From the NCBI GenBank assembly GCA_029891345.1, contig CM057006.1:45600556-45664555 (forward strand): a DNA stretch of 64,000 bases. The letters run 5' to 3'. The stretch is from Dryococelus australis (lineage: Eukaryota; Arthropoda; Insecta; Phasmatodea; Phasmatidae). A model generated the notes under the pieces. The model was given only the letters and a program-made list of their open reading frames with translations, had not been told where the DNA came from and made no database searches. Below are positions 48,216-59,971 of the stretch, in pieces. Position 1 is the first letter of the stretch. Every line of letters begins with the position of its first letter. The position numbers were made by a program, and so were the translations under genes.

Positions 48216-49053
48216 GTGCATCAACAGTCACTTAGAAAAGTAAGGCTCCATTCATAAGGTCACTTGTTTCTGCAAAACCCAAAATCACGAAATTCTCACA
48301 GAATTTGATTCAGTTATTTGAAATTGAAAAATAAGCAAGCGCTTTGCAAAAGAATGAAATAATTGTGCAAGATTCACATGTGAAGTAATACGAATGTAGT
48401 TTGTTTGAGCAACTGATTGCAATAGTTTATGCTGAATCAATTGTTCATCGGAATGACATTCAATAGTATCAAATGAGCATTTGTTTAGGTAATCAGGAAA
48501 CGATTTAAACATGATGTTAAAGTTTTTGATATGGCAATACAAGTTAAAATAGGAGAATTTTACATGTTTCATAACGTTAACATTTCTGTATGTAAGTATT
48601 ATAATACAAATATAAAAAGCATATGTATAACCTCAATGTGAAGAAAACTAAAATCTACAATGATGAATAGGTTATTTCAACAAAACTAGCTTTTATGGCT
48701 GAAAACATGAATAAAAACAATCAAGCTTTTTATGTTCTCACAACCTACAAACTATGTACACAAAGCAATATAAATAAATGTAACCACTTTTCATAGTAAA
48801 TAATTAGAGGGTCTTGAAGTTTTTGCAGTCAAATTATTAGACTGGTGCAAAATGTGGCACTCTCCAAATATAGTACTTTTAATGGTTGCATTTTTTACAT
48901 TAGATTTATATTGTGTGTGGGAATAATGTTGGTATTGCATGCCATTGTTTTTATTTTATACAACCATGACAACTCCCTCTTTCATATACACACACATTTA
49001 ATTTATACATAGACTAGTATTTTTTTTAAATTTCAGCTGTTAAAATAACATAT
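48216..49053. other. Intronic sequence without recognisable gene
   Basis: AT-rich. Nothing recognised. Confidence 0.5.
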
Positions 49054-49498
49054 TGACGAGTGACAATTTCCGTATCTTTGATGCGCACTCTACGAACAAC
49101 TATGCCTCATCTTGAGCGTAATGCTAAATGCTAAACCCTTTGGGAAGGTAGAATTTCCCCAACAGTACTGAAAAGGCAGGACACATGCCTACAGGATGTC
49201 AGATGCAAATATAGACACATGATCCTAGCTTGTACTGTTCACCCAAAATCTCCAAGATGACGTCACGCCAACACTTCCCAATGCAAGATTGTACTGCTGT
49301 CTAATAAGCCACCGCTCCCTCCAGCGAAGGTCATGCTAGTTCTAGAGTGTGCCACTGGAGGGCAACACCCATTCTACCAGCACCTCTCGGTAGAGATAAG
49401 GGAAGATAGTGCCGCCTCAGCACTTTGGAATTTTCAACCCTGCGGCCGAGGCTATCTCTCCCCGCACTCCTGGCCTCTGAGCTCCTATACAAGATTAG

Positions 49499-49506
49499 TA
49501 TAAAAC
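49499..49506 (+). promoter_or_regulatory. TATA box of small-ORF element copy V
   Basis: tataaaac, about 445 bp from the element start, after the shared gcggccgaggctatc block. Promoter role inferred. Confidence 0.55.
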
Positions 49507-50587
49507 ATCTGGCACAACCAGAAATTTTCGGTCTCTGCTCCTCCATCGTTCTCGTATAGGGCCAGACGTAGCCATCAGGGTGCGCGACCGCTGGTACGTC
49601 CGCAGATTCTATTGCTCACAAGGGCAGGAATCTCTAACCACCGAAGACATCACCGACCAGAAGTCACTTCTGCATCTGCAGCGGCCGCCCAGACTCCTCT
49701 GCATCTGGGAGATTGGACCCTGCAGAGGCTCCTGAAGACTTCGTTCCATCCTTACCACCCCCTGGTATCGACCCCAGAACCTGGTAACAGTCGTGAAGAA
49801 GTCCCTTCAGGACCTCCTCCCCCTCACCGGATAGTGACAGCAACCTTAAACACTACCCTTCTGATAGATGTTAACCTCCTTTGTTCCTTAACAACAATCC
49901 ATGTTAGTTAAGTTAAAAGTTGTCAAATACTTTATCTATAAGAATAATCACCTTCATCCCCTTTAGCTTTTAGCTTTTTCTCCAGGTCGCCTTCCCCTGG
50001 CTGTTTACGTAAGGTTGAACTTCCGTCGCAAGTTGTATTGGCTTAGGAGGTAGTACAGAGCTACCGTGTTTTAATACTTACCTCATATAACACACAAGTT
50101 TAAAACTATTTTTTGTATTCTAATTTTCTTAAAAGTACTGGGTCATTCTTACGTAAACACACCCGCTAGAAGTGAAGCCGGAAGCCTGCAAAGCACAAAG
50201 CTAAATACACACCATTAAGTGGCAACCCGAGCTCTGCAAAACTGGTAGAATTCGGTACAGCTTATACCACTAAAAACTAGAAACTCCTCCACCAGGTTAA
50301 TCGGCAAGCTAGGTAGTTCCATACTCCACCGGCCCTTCTTATTGAATCGGAAAGGAGCTGGAATTAACTTAAGACTGATTGACCCCCAGTGGACACCACA
50401 CCTGGGTAGTTCCTGTCAAACAGCTCAAGCACTGCCTAACACTCTGCCCATTGTTCCTCCAGGGGTCAGGCGAAAGGAGCACAAGGTAATCCCTCCTCTG
50501 GCAGACTGCGAATTATTCAGAAGTACAGAGTAGAGAAGCGTGGCACTGGCTTACCTTTTGCGAAGCTGTAGTAGTTCCTCTCCCTTT

Positions 50588-51099
50588 ATGCCGTACTCTC
50601 AAAAGGAAGGATTATGGAGAAGGTTGAAAGGGGCGTTACACACCTCCGAAGGTAATTCAACTTACCCACCACTTTTCACTACTGCCCTCAGCAGTATTTC
50701 CACCACGCAGGACCAAGTTCAGATCACCTGTAATACTGAGAGTCCTCACCCGTCAGTTCTCCCAAGGCCTTTAACTACGCCATTGATTAAACTTCCTGTG
50801 AAGCCTCACACTGTAGTTGAGGCCATACTACAAGGAGAAGTGCCACCTCTGGGCTTTACCTTACCCTTAGTTTCAGTTAGGGGCCAACCTGCATGCTACC
50901 TAGCTCCCAACAAACTTGGATGACCAGCAGCCCGCCAGTCGTCTAGAACCAACATCGCGGAAGAACTTCTAACTCCCAGGTAAACCAGGGCAAAAGGTAG
51001 TTGGTGCGAAGGGCTGTGATAGTGGTTGTAAATTTTGTACAGACACGACAGACCACCAGACCAGTCTTGTACACCAACCAGGCACCCCAGAAACATTAA
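50588..51099 (+). pseudogene. Small-ORF element protein, copy V, frameshifted
   Basis: Starts MPYSQKEGLWRRLKGALHTS and is open to a stop at 50921-50923. The C-terminal end reads AVIVVVNFVQTRQTTRPVLY and then TNQAPQKH in another frame, closing at 51097-51099. At least one frameshift between 50900 and 51010. Closest to copy III. Function unknown. Confidence 0.6.
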
Positions 51100-51270
51100 G
51101 ATCCCGTCTCCCTACGATTCTGGCATTGTGGTATAAAACTGTCAAAGTGACCACAACTAAAACCTCTTTCACTAAGACGTAAAGTTTGGTGTAGTACTTA
51201 ACCTCCCGATTTGGTCCAAGCTTGATGCAAATTGCCCCAACAAATAGAACCCCATCCTAGTCAGGCATGC

Positions 51271-51848
51271 GCCAATTTACAAAAAATTGAGTACTTCAAT
51301 TTAATATTTTGCTGAATCAAAATTAATTGTACATGTGCTGTGTTTGTGATAATGTATTACATTTTTAAAATAACAGGAATTTTTTTTTAAAGTTTTAGAA
51401 AAAGTAGTGAAAACACACCGAAATTACTGCATCAAAACTGAAGAAATCTTCTAAACAGTTTCACAGAAAACAAGCATATGTATTTATTCACACACAAAGC
51501 AATAGTTTAAAAGGTAGGCATGTTCTATTAAAAATGGTCTTCAGATTTACTGATGTGAACATAGATTACCTTCAAAATGCTAATATTATCTTTATTGTAA
51601 AAGTAATTTTTTTGTATGCAATAAATAAGCATAATCTTGAGCACGAAACTCGGGAACTTCTCAACAGGCTCGCTTAGACTCAGCTCGATCTGAAAATCCC
51701 GGCTTGCAGACCTTTAACTTTGAGTATTCATGATACTGTCAAGTATGGTAGGATCCGAAATTGTACAGATAAATGGCAAATGCAATGTTTTTGAAGAGGG
51801 AATTTTCCTTAAGTGATATGTGATTTTGGCTAGAATAAAACTGCTTAC
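51271..51848. other. Intronic sequence without recognisable gene
   Basis: AT-rich. Ends with the donor gtaagc of the TPR exon. Nothing else recognised. Confidence 0.5.
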
Positions 51849-51980
51849 CTCATTTATTTGTTGAAGATTTGCAATTTCTACCTGACGTTCCATTTCTTTC
51901 TCAGACATGAATTTTATTTTCTTGAGTAACTTTACATTTTTAGCTTGCAGTTCTTCTACACTGCTAAAAACAATTTCTGC
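51849..51980 (-). CDS. Tpr: TPR (Megator) exon
   Basis: 132-nt exon, phase 0 to 0, 44 codons. Acceptor ctgtgttttag before 51980, donor gtaagc after 51849. Translates to AEIVFSSVEELQAKNVKLL followed by KKIKFMSEKEMERQVEI. The SVEELQAKNVKLL part resembles the vertebrate TPR segment IEELQQQNQRLL (recalled). This is the point in TPR where a short linker passes into the next coil. It is followed in the message by the exon at 36020-36232 after a 15.6-kb intron. Confidence 0.9.
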
Positions 51981-52282
51981 CTAAAACACAGATTGTAAAT
52001 ATAAATTATGAATGATATTCAAACACTTCTAAAGACATCAAAAAGCAAGAAAACTCTTTCATTCAAATTAACTAGGGTATCTCACATTAGAAATAAAAAT
52101 GTAAATTATGTATACAGATTTTTAAATATTTGTTATTAATATTGGTTTTTCATGCTGTAGTAAGTGCATTAAAACATTTTGATGTGTAAAACAACTGTAA
52201 GCAGACGAGTTTATTTTCCTGGCAATCAAATTTTATATTTTACGGTAACTGATGAGGGGGACATTATTTTATGTTATTATCG

Positions 52283-52871
52283 TATTTACCCAAAACGAAG
52301 ACAACCCTGAATATAAGACGACCCCTTCCTAAAAAAATATTTTTGAGGGAAAAATATTTAAACCTGAATTCAAGACTACCCCTGTAAAGTGGTGGAAAAA
52401 TTATTTAGGTTGAAGTATTTTTGCATGAATTTATGACAAACCCTTCAAGAAGAAATGCTGTTATATGAATAATATTATATATTTGATTTACTATTAATAA
52501 TAAAAAAAAAAAGAAAAAAAAAACTAATCACAATGAAATAGGCTGTATGGTGGCAGCATTTTTCTTACATTATAAAACTTTTGTGGGTGTTTATACCTAT
52601 TCATGACTTGAGCCATTTTTCTTCCCAGCAAAGCGCTTCCTCTTTATGGCCAGGTGACATAAGATAAGGGGACCCTTGTCAAAGTTGACAGTTACAGTCT
52701 CAGCACTACAAAAATACATACAACCATAGGACACGCTGTATTTAAACATGAAAAGCCTTTGTCAAAATTGTCTAGGTTTTGAATTGAAGATGATTCCCGA
52801 ATTGTAGATGACCCCTCATTTTTTTCTATTCTTTTTCTGTCAAAAAACCTTGTCTTCCTTTCGGGTAAATA
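52283..52871. mobile_element. TATTTACCC MITE, second copy
   Basis: 589 bp between tatttaccc and its complement at the right (cctttcgggtaaata). Left subterminal gacaaccctgaatataagacgac, right cccgaattgtagatgacc. Serves as the empty-site reference for the insertion at 18035-18419. Confidence 0.82.
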
Positions 52872-53773
52872 TAGTAATTAAAATAGTGAAATCTGATTGC
52901 TTGAAAAACTAACAACTAGGTTAAACTGTTTTTTCGAAATTATTAAAAGTAGGATATACAAATAATGTACCGTTCTCCAGTATAAATAATTTTCAGCGCT
53001 AATGAAATTTCCTTTTCTGCAGTGAATGTCCACTGTTTTTTATAGTCATGGGGTAAAAAAAAAAACCAGCTGCTCAGAAAATAAGAAGTAGGGAAGGAAA
53101 TGGCCATAGCTGATATTAATATTAAGGAACCATGAAAAACTGAAAACACGATGACTTGGTCGGCAATTGAAAGTGGGTCCTCCCAAATGTACATAAAGTA
53201 TGTTAACACTGCAATCTTGCTTCATATCTTTTTTAAAGATTATATTTATTTGTTTGTTTTAAGTGCCCCCAAATAGTCCAAAGCCTTAATTGGGTATTAC
53301 TGGACAATACAATATAAATACAAGGTACAGACTGGCAACGATGAAAACACTGAAACAAAGTAAAGTATTAAATAACAATAAGAAAACTAAACACTAATAT
53401 TTACTTGACAAGCACTAGTATTAAAAATTGATAAACACTGATAATAAACAATATTTTATAATAACAATTAGGAATAAGATTATGCAGTAAACAGAGACAA
53501 AACCAAAATAATGCCAAAATGCATGTTAATACACAGCATAACATCAAATTTAAGTTAAGGCATAAATTATTAAACGCCTTGGCAAAAATACTTTATTTGA
53601 TCAATAAAACTTTATATCTTCTAACAAATCCAAATATTAACTGACCATAGGGAATATAAGTAGCATAAAAACTTTGTTTGCACTCTCAAAATGGTAGCTG
53701 AATACCTAAAGTATGATTTTGTGTATGTTATTGTATTTTAAATAAAATGCTTACACTTATGTTGAATGCTATG
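52872..53773. other. Intronic sequence without recognisable gene
   Basis: AT-rich. The part from about 53255 (ccccaaatagtccaaag, then ggtattactggacaatacaatat) looks like a worn retroposon tail in reverse orientation, but I cannot assign it. Ends with the 8-bp duplication atgctatg (53766-53773). Confidence 0.35.
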
Positions 53774-54446
53774 TAGGGATGGATTGAGTCGATTCTTCGA
53801 TCCATTCATACCATTGAATCTTATGTAATACTTGGAATTGATTAATTGATGTTTCAGGGCATCGATTATCGATTCTTGAGTCTACATTGCATCATATAAC
53901 CTATGCTCCTATTAAAAATGTTTTGTTTTGATTGCTGGAAAATATGACACTGCAAATTAATACAGACCTGCTAAGTATTATGGATTTTCCGTAATAATTA
54001 CTGATTTTAATGCCCAGTTACGGAATCGCATAAAGTTGCTCGTTTATTATGGAAATCGATAGCCTTGACAATGCGTCTGAATTTTTTCGTATATTTTTTT
54101 AGTTTGTCTGCCGTACGGTAAATAAATATCTTGCATGCAAATCGACAATTTCAATGTTCTATGCAAACAGCGCGATACATATATACTCCGCCAGTTTTCC
54201 AGTTCAGAGAGAGAACATTTTAATGAAGTATTTTTGCAACTTATCAAGTTCTCAAGTGCCTGCAACACGAAGCTGTATCCGCTCTAATACTGCCTGCGGT
54301 GATTTCAGCACCGCGTGACTGCGATTGCTACCCACTTTTGATGAGAAATACATCCTGTTTTAAATTATTAGTCCCATGACTCCTGGAATCACGCGCTGCA
54401 TCACGAGTTATATTCCCATCACATGATTTTGATATGACACTTTGGG

Positions 54447-54926
54447 GCCATGTGCAAAGTTCCAGTTCATTGGCCGATGCCCTAACCTTGCTCTCTCATT
54501 GGTTGGTGACTCTTCTCACCCTGACTTCTCATTGGTGGGAGACTGCTCATGCGTGACTTCTTGGTGGAGGGAGACTTCTCTCCACTACACTCATGTTGCT
54601 TTATTATGCCATGTACGGCCTGAGGACGCCGAACTTCAGCAGAGGATGCCAGAGACTGCACATCACAGCTTGGGACGACTCGCCTGAGCTGCACTGAGAC
54701 TCCACCCTTCTTCATCACCGTGGCTCTAATATATTCTTGCTTCCATTCAAACTTATATTTTGTTTTATATTGACAATTTCCATGTCGTCTTCCACCACAT
54801 TGCCAAGCAAGTAGAAGTATAAGTGTAAATGTAGACATTTCAGTGTTTGATTTTATTAAATGTTAAATTGACTTAGATTATTTCTTATTGAGTGTTTGTA
54901 CTCAGCCCTTGGCTGCTGGGGCATCA
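54447..54926 (+). repeat. 5' LTR of the gypsy-type element
   Basis: The 3' end is supported by similarity of 54780-54926 to the partial 3' LTR at 59216-59370 (ccacattgccaag, ttattaaatgttaaattga, ttattgagtgtttgt, ctcagccct). The 5' limit (tgtgcaaag) is a guess, since the other LTR lacks this part. Confidence 0.55.
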
Positions 54927-55064
54927 CAAACTTGTGGCAGCGTTTTGGATAGTTACACTAGATGGCTGTAACTGAATCCACTTCGAAGGGTTATAGGTTG
55001 TAGGCGATAGGTGTTAGATCATTGAAAACAGTGTTAGGTTTTCCTCCGACGAATTGAAATTCAG

Positions 55065-55824
55065 TTGTATTATTTTATTTTATTTGCACGTTGTGTTCTG
55101 AATGTGAATCGTGAAGTTGTAATTGAGCTGAGCAGTGTTGCTGAGTGGGACTTTTTAACATATCCTGAAGCGTTCAGATCTGTGCGCATTTCAGTTGACA
55201 AATCTAATACAATAGTTCATCAAAGAGGAGATTTGCAGGATTATAACAAACACGTGTACTGCAGGAAATCATATCATTGTAATGCTGAATATGTCAAAAA
55301 AACCTATAAATAACAGAGTAACTGGTAGTGTTAAATGTCACGTACATTTGGGAGATATAACACCGCACACTTGGGTTAGAGTTGAATATTGCAGAAATTA
55401 TCTGGATTCAGCCCTACTTCTTTGCTGTATTTTGCAAAAGCACTAAAGCGTCATGCTAAGATGCTTATTATTTTTTCAGAGGCAAGAAGGGAAGGTAGTA
55501 GAGTTTACAGTTTTGACTATCTACGTAGTTTTAACTAGTAGTACTGATGCTAAGTTAAATGTATTAACTACAGGTTCAGGACTACAAATAGCTTTCAAGG
55601 GAAAACCAAAACGATCTTATCCGACTCTCGTATATAAAGTATACGAGTACGAAAATTCTTCTGGACGAGTAGTGTTAGAAATTGAAATTCGTATAGTGAA
55701 GATGGTCATACCTCGAGATCGTGTTTATCCAGAATTTGAGACAGAAAGGCTTGGCCTAGTTGCAAACACAGAGCCTTCAACTTCGCAAGACGCAAACATA
55801 AAACGCGAGCAAAGTTTCTGCTAG
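55065..55824 (+). pseudogene. Unassigned coding-like leader region
   Basis: Between LTR and gag lie two open stretches in different frames: 55065-55313 (82 codons) and 55453-55824 (123 codons; includes KGKPKRSYPTLVYKVYEYEN). I do not recognise them. They could be an N-terminal extension of gag, an accessory frame, or chance. Confidence 0.3.
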
Positions 55825-56021
55825 TTCTTCAAGTTCAGAACATATTGCCGTTCCTAAGAGAGAAAATTTAAACACGATTCATAAAACTAAACCTACAAGT
55901 AGTAGTAGTATTCATTATAATACTCAGAAGAAACGGAGTCACAATCGTAAGACTTGGATTCCTCTTTCGAAATTGAATGAATAAATTCTAATAAGTTGTA
56001 GTAGCACTTTTCTAGTTGACA

Positions 56022-56956
56022 TGGAGGACAAAATACATTGTCAACTAGCCCATGCAATATCAGCACAAGCTCAAGTACCAGATCAAGTTAAAGATTTGGT
56101 GGTTATTTCATTAGTAGAAAAATGGACTAGCTAAAAATGCTTGTTACCGGTACACGACTTTCTAGAAAGCATAGAAAGCACAGCAAGCCTAGGAATTCTT
56201 TCTGATAAGGACAAAGTGAAATTGGAAAAAATGAAATTGAAAGGTTTAGCGCTGCGTTTTGTTGCAATATGTCCTAGATTAAGAAGGGACATAAGATTTC
56301 AAATGTTGAAGGATGAATTGAATGACAGATTCAAGGAAAATTAGCCATTACAATTTCATTATTACATGCTACACATTGTTAGGCAGAAACATAATGAGGA
56401 TGTGCAGACATTTGCAGATAGATGTCGTAAATTATGTGAGAAAACAGTTCAGCATTTAGATGACCCAGAGAAACAGGAAATTTTGAATCAGGAAGCTGAA
56501 AAGAAGTTATTAGCAGCTTTCACTGACGGGTTACAAGGTAACGTAGGTCAGCAGTTAAGATATAAAATACCACAAACCATGAATGAAGCTGAACATATAG
56601 CTATAGCATTAGAGGTTACAGAGGCGCATCAGGAACGTAAAACAAAATTTGATGATTCTCAGAGGAGGAGAAAGGTGTATAACATAGTTTCCCAGCAAAC
56701 AAGTGTGGCAGGGGGTAACGCGAAAAGTGGCGAAAATACTTCCATTAACAGAGGTTTTGGAAGAGGTTATAACTCATGTTACCATGGTTCGAGTGATAAC
56801 AGTAACAGTAGAAAGAGTTTATCGGGAGCAGGTGTTTCTCCCAAGAACATGAGTAACAGACAAGAACAAAATAATAACTGTAATATTAGATGTTTTAACT
56901 GCGGACATTTTGGGCATGTGATCAGAGAACGCCGAAGTTTGAGAACCCCACAATGA
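56022..56956 (+). pseudogene. Broken gag of the gypsy-type element
   Basis: Capsid-like helical segment with RQKHNEDVQTFADRCRKLC and EAEKKLLAAFTDGLQG, typical of Ty3/gypsy capsid C-terminal regions, then a CCHC zinc knuckle beginning at 56891 (CFNCGHFGH). Its fourth ligand is Arg instead of Cys. A stop at 56342-56344 splits the frame. Confidence 0.75.
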
Positions 56957-57061
56957 GCCCAAGTACCTAGGAACGTAGGGCACTGCATTAGAGAAACTAG
57001 CAAGAATGTAGGTAATAATCATCCAAACGCGAGAAGCAGAGTGTTAGCCCCGGGCACCACA

Positions 57062-57400
57062 TAGTGGTGATTACAGTTGCAGGGGGAAAAGAGACCATAG
57101 TATCAGTTCTTGTCTAGGGTCAGTCTTACTCATTCTTAATTGACACAGGGTCCGATATATCTCTCGTTCGACCTAGAATTAGCGGGAATATTATCAAAGA
57201 ATCTCAGTAAGGAGCAAAAGGCATAACTGGAGACTCTCTCCAGATCACAGGCGCCCAGTATGTAGAGTTGTGGGTAAATGGTCAATGTTACCCATATTGG
57301 CTCCTTGAGTGTGCGTCAGAGCTTCCTTTCGAGGGAATACTTGGAACTGATTTTCTCCGTTATTATGATGCCAGAATCGACTTGAAAGAATCTACTTGAA
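57062..57400 (+). pseudogene. Broken retropepsin-like protease
   Basis: The active-site motif LIDTGSDISLV (57135-57167) and the later GILGTDFL (about 57334-57357) are those of a retroviral-type aspartic protease. In-frame stops occur at 57114-57116 and about 57208. It would have processed the gag-pol polyprotein. Confidence 0.8.
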
Positions 57401-57414
57401 AGAACAGACAGACA

Positions 57415-58327
57415 TTGTATCTCAAAAATATATTTGATTTAGGTACATATAATTCAATTACTTGCATAATTGAGGAAGAGCAGCGGAAACAAGCTGAGAG
57501 CTTGGCCAACTATGAACTTGGATCCGTATCTGTGAATGGTAGTCAATATAATGAAGTGAAAATGATACAGCACACGATTCTGCCACCAAAATCGGAGACA
57601 GTAATAGATGTTGCTTTGCATACGGCGAGTTGGGACACTGACTCGAAATTGCTTCTTATTGAACCGATACTGACGAATGTGGTAAGGGCAATATGTAACT
57701 TAATTCCTACCGGTAAAAGCCTCCATGAGAACGAGGTGTATTGTAGGAGCAGTACGGCTAGAAATTCTATAGGGACATGTAATAGATTCAGTGAGATGAA
57801 TCTGGAGGACGGGTTAACGACCGTCAGGGTACCTGTGTAGTTGAAAATAAGGCACTTATGAGGGTGAGTGACCAGTGTGATATCCCCTTTGTTTCGGTCA
57901 AAGGGATGCGTCCCAGTGTTTCGTTCCTCATCACAAAGGGGGCAAGAGGACATGGAGTCCTAGTCGCATGGAAGATGCAGGAGCAACATGTGAAGTAGGC
58001 AGTCATGTCGAGAGGACTACTGACAGGGTAGGTCAATTTGAGGGTTCAAGGAAGCCTCACAGAGCGTTAGTAAAATTGGTAAGGACAGTGACAAAAATCG
58101 TAAACATTAATAATGATATGCTCGTCGTGCCAAAGGGTACGGTAATAGGATTTGCCACACTTGTCAGTGACGTTGCTAGAGTACTATGCGTAAATAGCGT
58201 ACCGCGAATATCCGAGAGAAGTTGTATAAGTTTTGGGTTGGAACAAAGTAATTTAGTATCGCTACAAATAGAACCACGGAAGAAAATCCTTGCAGATGTC
58301 CCTAGAAACAAAGATAAAAAGTGTTAA
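57415..58327 (+). pseudogene. Protease-RT linker of pol, fragmented
   Basis: Two open pieces, 57415-57840 and 57968-58327, in different frames. The second has VNINNDMLVVPKGTVIGFA, resembling the connector typical of gypsy polyproteins ahead of reverse transcriptase. Confidence 0.55.
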
Positions 58328-58601
58328 CTGCCAGGCTCCGAAGCAGTAATTCCCTCGAGTTGTATTAGCCATAAAGTGAGTGAATTTGTTAGCGAGGTCA
58401 CGGAACAGGACAGATTTTTTTCACTGTGTCCCCAAAATCCGCTGAGATAGAGTATGCCGAGCAGAGGCAGTTCCAATTCCAAATGAAAACCCAGAGTCCT
58501 GTCGTGATGAATAGAAATATCATAAAAAGTTGAAATGTCGTAAAAATTTGATATGTTGTTATAATTTGAGATGTTATAATAATTAGAAGTGTCATGATAA
58601 T

Positions 58602-59215
58602 TTGAGATGTCAGAGTAATGTGAAAAGTAGTAGAAACATAGAAGTTAACTTTGAAAATACGCGCGTAAATGAAAAATCGCTACCAATGTCAGATTGTTCA
58701 CATAAATTGAGAATAAATGAGCCAAATTATGTACAGACTCAAGGTAGTCAGAGTTGTGAAACTCGCACAGAAAATACGTGTACACCATCAAATGGAGAGA
58801 ATAAAATATTAAATGTGCCAAATTGTTTAGTGACTCAAGGTAGTCAGAGTTTTAAAACTCACATGGCAAATAATAGTAAATCAGTGAAGCAGAAGGATAA
58901 AATGTTACGAGAACTACCAAAAGATGAATTTATGGAGGTAGAGAAAATTATCAAAGATAAATTGAAACATTTGAGTAAAAGTGATTTTAATATAATGTTC
59001 CCAGTGTTAATGAAGTTTGCGTATGTATTTCAAGTGCAAGGTAGTTCAAATTTCGGGTGCACGAATTTGTTGAAACATTAAGATAAGTACAGGAGAGGCC
59101 AGACCAATAAAGCAGAATCCATGTAGAGTACAGCATGCATTGAAACCAGTAATTGCAGAGCAAATAAATGGCACGTTTGATAAAAATATTATTTCACAGA
59201 GTAAATCACCTTGGC
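58602..59215 (+). pseudogene. N-terminal fragment of reverse transcriptase
   Basis: After a low-similarity part with a repeated TQGSQS motif, the C-terminal half reads LSKSDFNIMFPVLMKFAYVF, then VQHALKPVIAEQI and SKSPWQF, the conserved entry of gypsy reverse transcriptases. A stop at about 59079 interrupts it. The catalytic palm (YxDD) is absent because the element is joined to LTR sequence at about 59216. Confidence 0.75.
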
Positions 59216-59370
59216 AGTTTCCCATTTCGTCTTCCGCCACATTGCCAAGTAAGTAGATGTATAAGTGTAAATATAGACTTTCAATGTTTGATTTTATTAA
59301 ATGTTAAATTGAGTTAGATTGTTTCTTATTGAGTGTTTGTGCTCAGCCCTAGACCGCTCGGACAACATAA
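59216..59370 (+). repeat. Partial 3' LTR
   Basis: Similar to 54780-54926 of the 5' LTR. It starts abruptly in the LTR interior, directly after reverse-transcriptase sequence. Confidence 0.75.
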
Positions 59371-59910
59371 TACATTACAGTGTATTGTCTGTCGTACAGT
59401 AAATATAGTACTTTTGCCAGAAACCTGCATGCCAGTCGACAATTTCGGTTTTCTTTGCAGACAGCACGATAAATTCAGTATCACAAGCAGGCAACACAAG
59501 CAGTGTTCTGGAAACACTGGAAAGAGAAAACAGCACTGTTGTCAGTAGTGAGGCGGTGTTGCCATTGTGTATTTACTCTGTGGTCGTCGTGTATTATACA
59601 GTTTAAGTTTGTTGGTTTCAATAAATGTGCACAATGTTAATTTTATGGAATGATTCTGCAAATAAATTATTTAATGCTAGTGACGAACAGACGTGATTTT
59701 AGTGAAGTAAATTTTCAAGGATTTCCCCATTGAAAACCACGTGTTCGTGAGGTTGCGAATTTTACAAACAGCAGTTTGCGTGTTTTGTAAATAATATATT
59801 TGTAAACTGTTACTATAATTATTGAAATGTGCCCATGGCCTGAAAAAGCTACATTTTCAACGAACTTTTAGTGGGTGAATAATATTTATTTCTGTCATCT
59901 CGAATTCAAC

Positions 59911-59971
59911 AAGCGAGCGAGTGAGTGAGTGGTGAGAGAGAGAGAGAGTGTGTATGTGTGTATGTGTGTAT
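59911..59971. repeat. (GAGT/GAGA/GTGT)n microsatellite
   Basis: gcgagcgagtgagtgag, then gagagagag, then gtgtgtatgtgtgt. Confidence 0.85.

Larger units (their letters stand above)
49054..51270 (+). mobile_element. Small-ORF repeat element, copy V
   Basis: The least interrupted copy: a 5' LTR-like region from tgacgagtgac, a TATA box at 49499, the agtacagagctaccgtgt block (about 50054), then ttaagtggcaacccgagctctgc (about 50215), which looks like an LTR end followed by a TGG-starting primer-binding site. The leader, the ORF (50588-51099) and a short 3' part follow. No 3' LTR was found. The 3' limit is where similarity to copy III ends. Confidence 0.75.
54440..59370 (+). mobile_element. Decayed Ty3/gypsy-type LTR retroelement
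   Basis: 5' LTR ending near 54926 (promoter-containing 3' half), leader, gag, protease, linker, the start of reverse transcriptase, then an abrupt join to the last 155 bp of a 3' LTR. Everything from most of reverse transcriptase through integrase and the front of the 3' LTR is missing. Several stops and frameshifts occur throughout. No envelope-like region is visible. Confidence 0.8.

Noticed and set aside
54482..54838. 118-codon minus-strand frame in the 5' LTR
   Set aside because: LTR sequence with tandem cattggt/gtgactt motifs. No similarity to any protein family I know.
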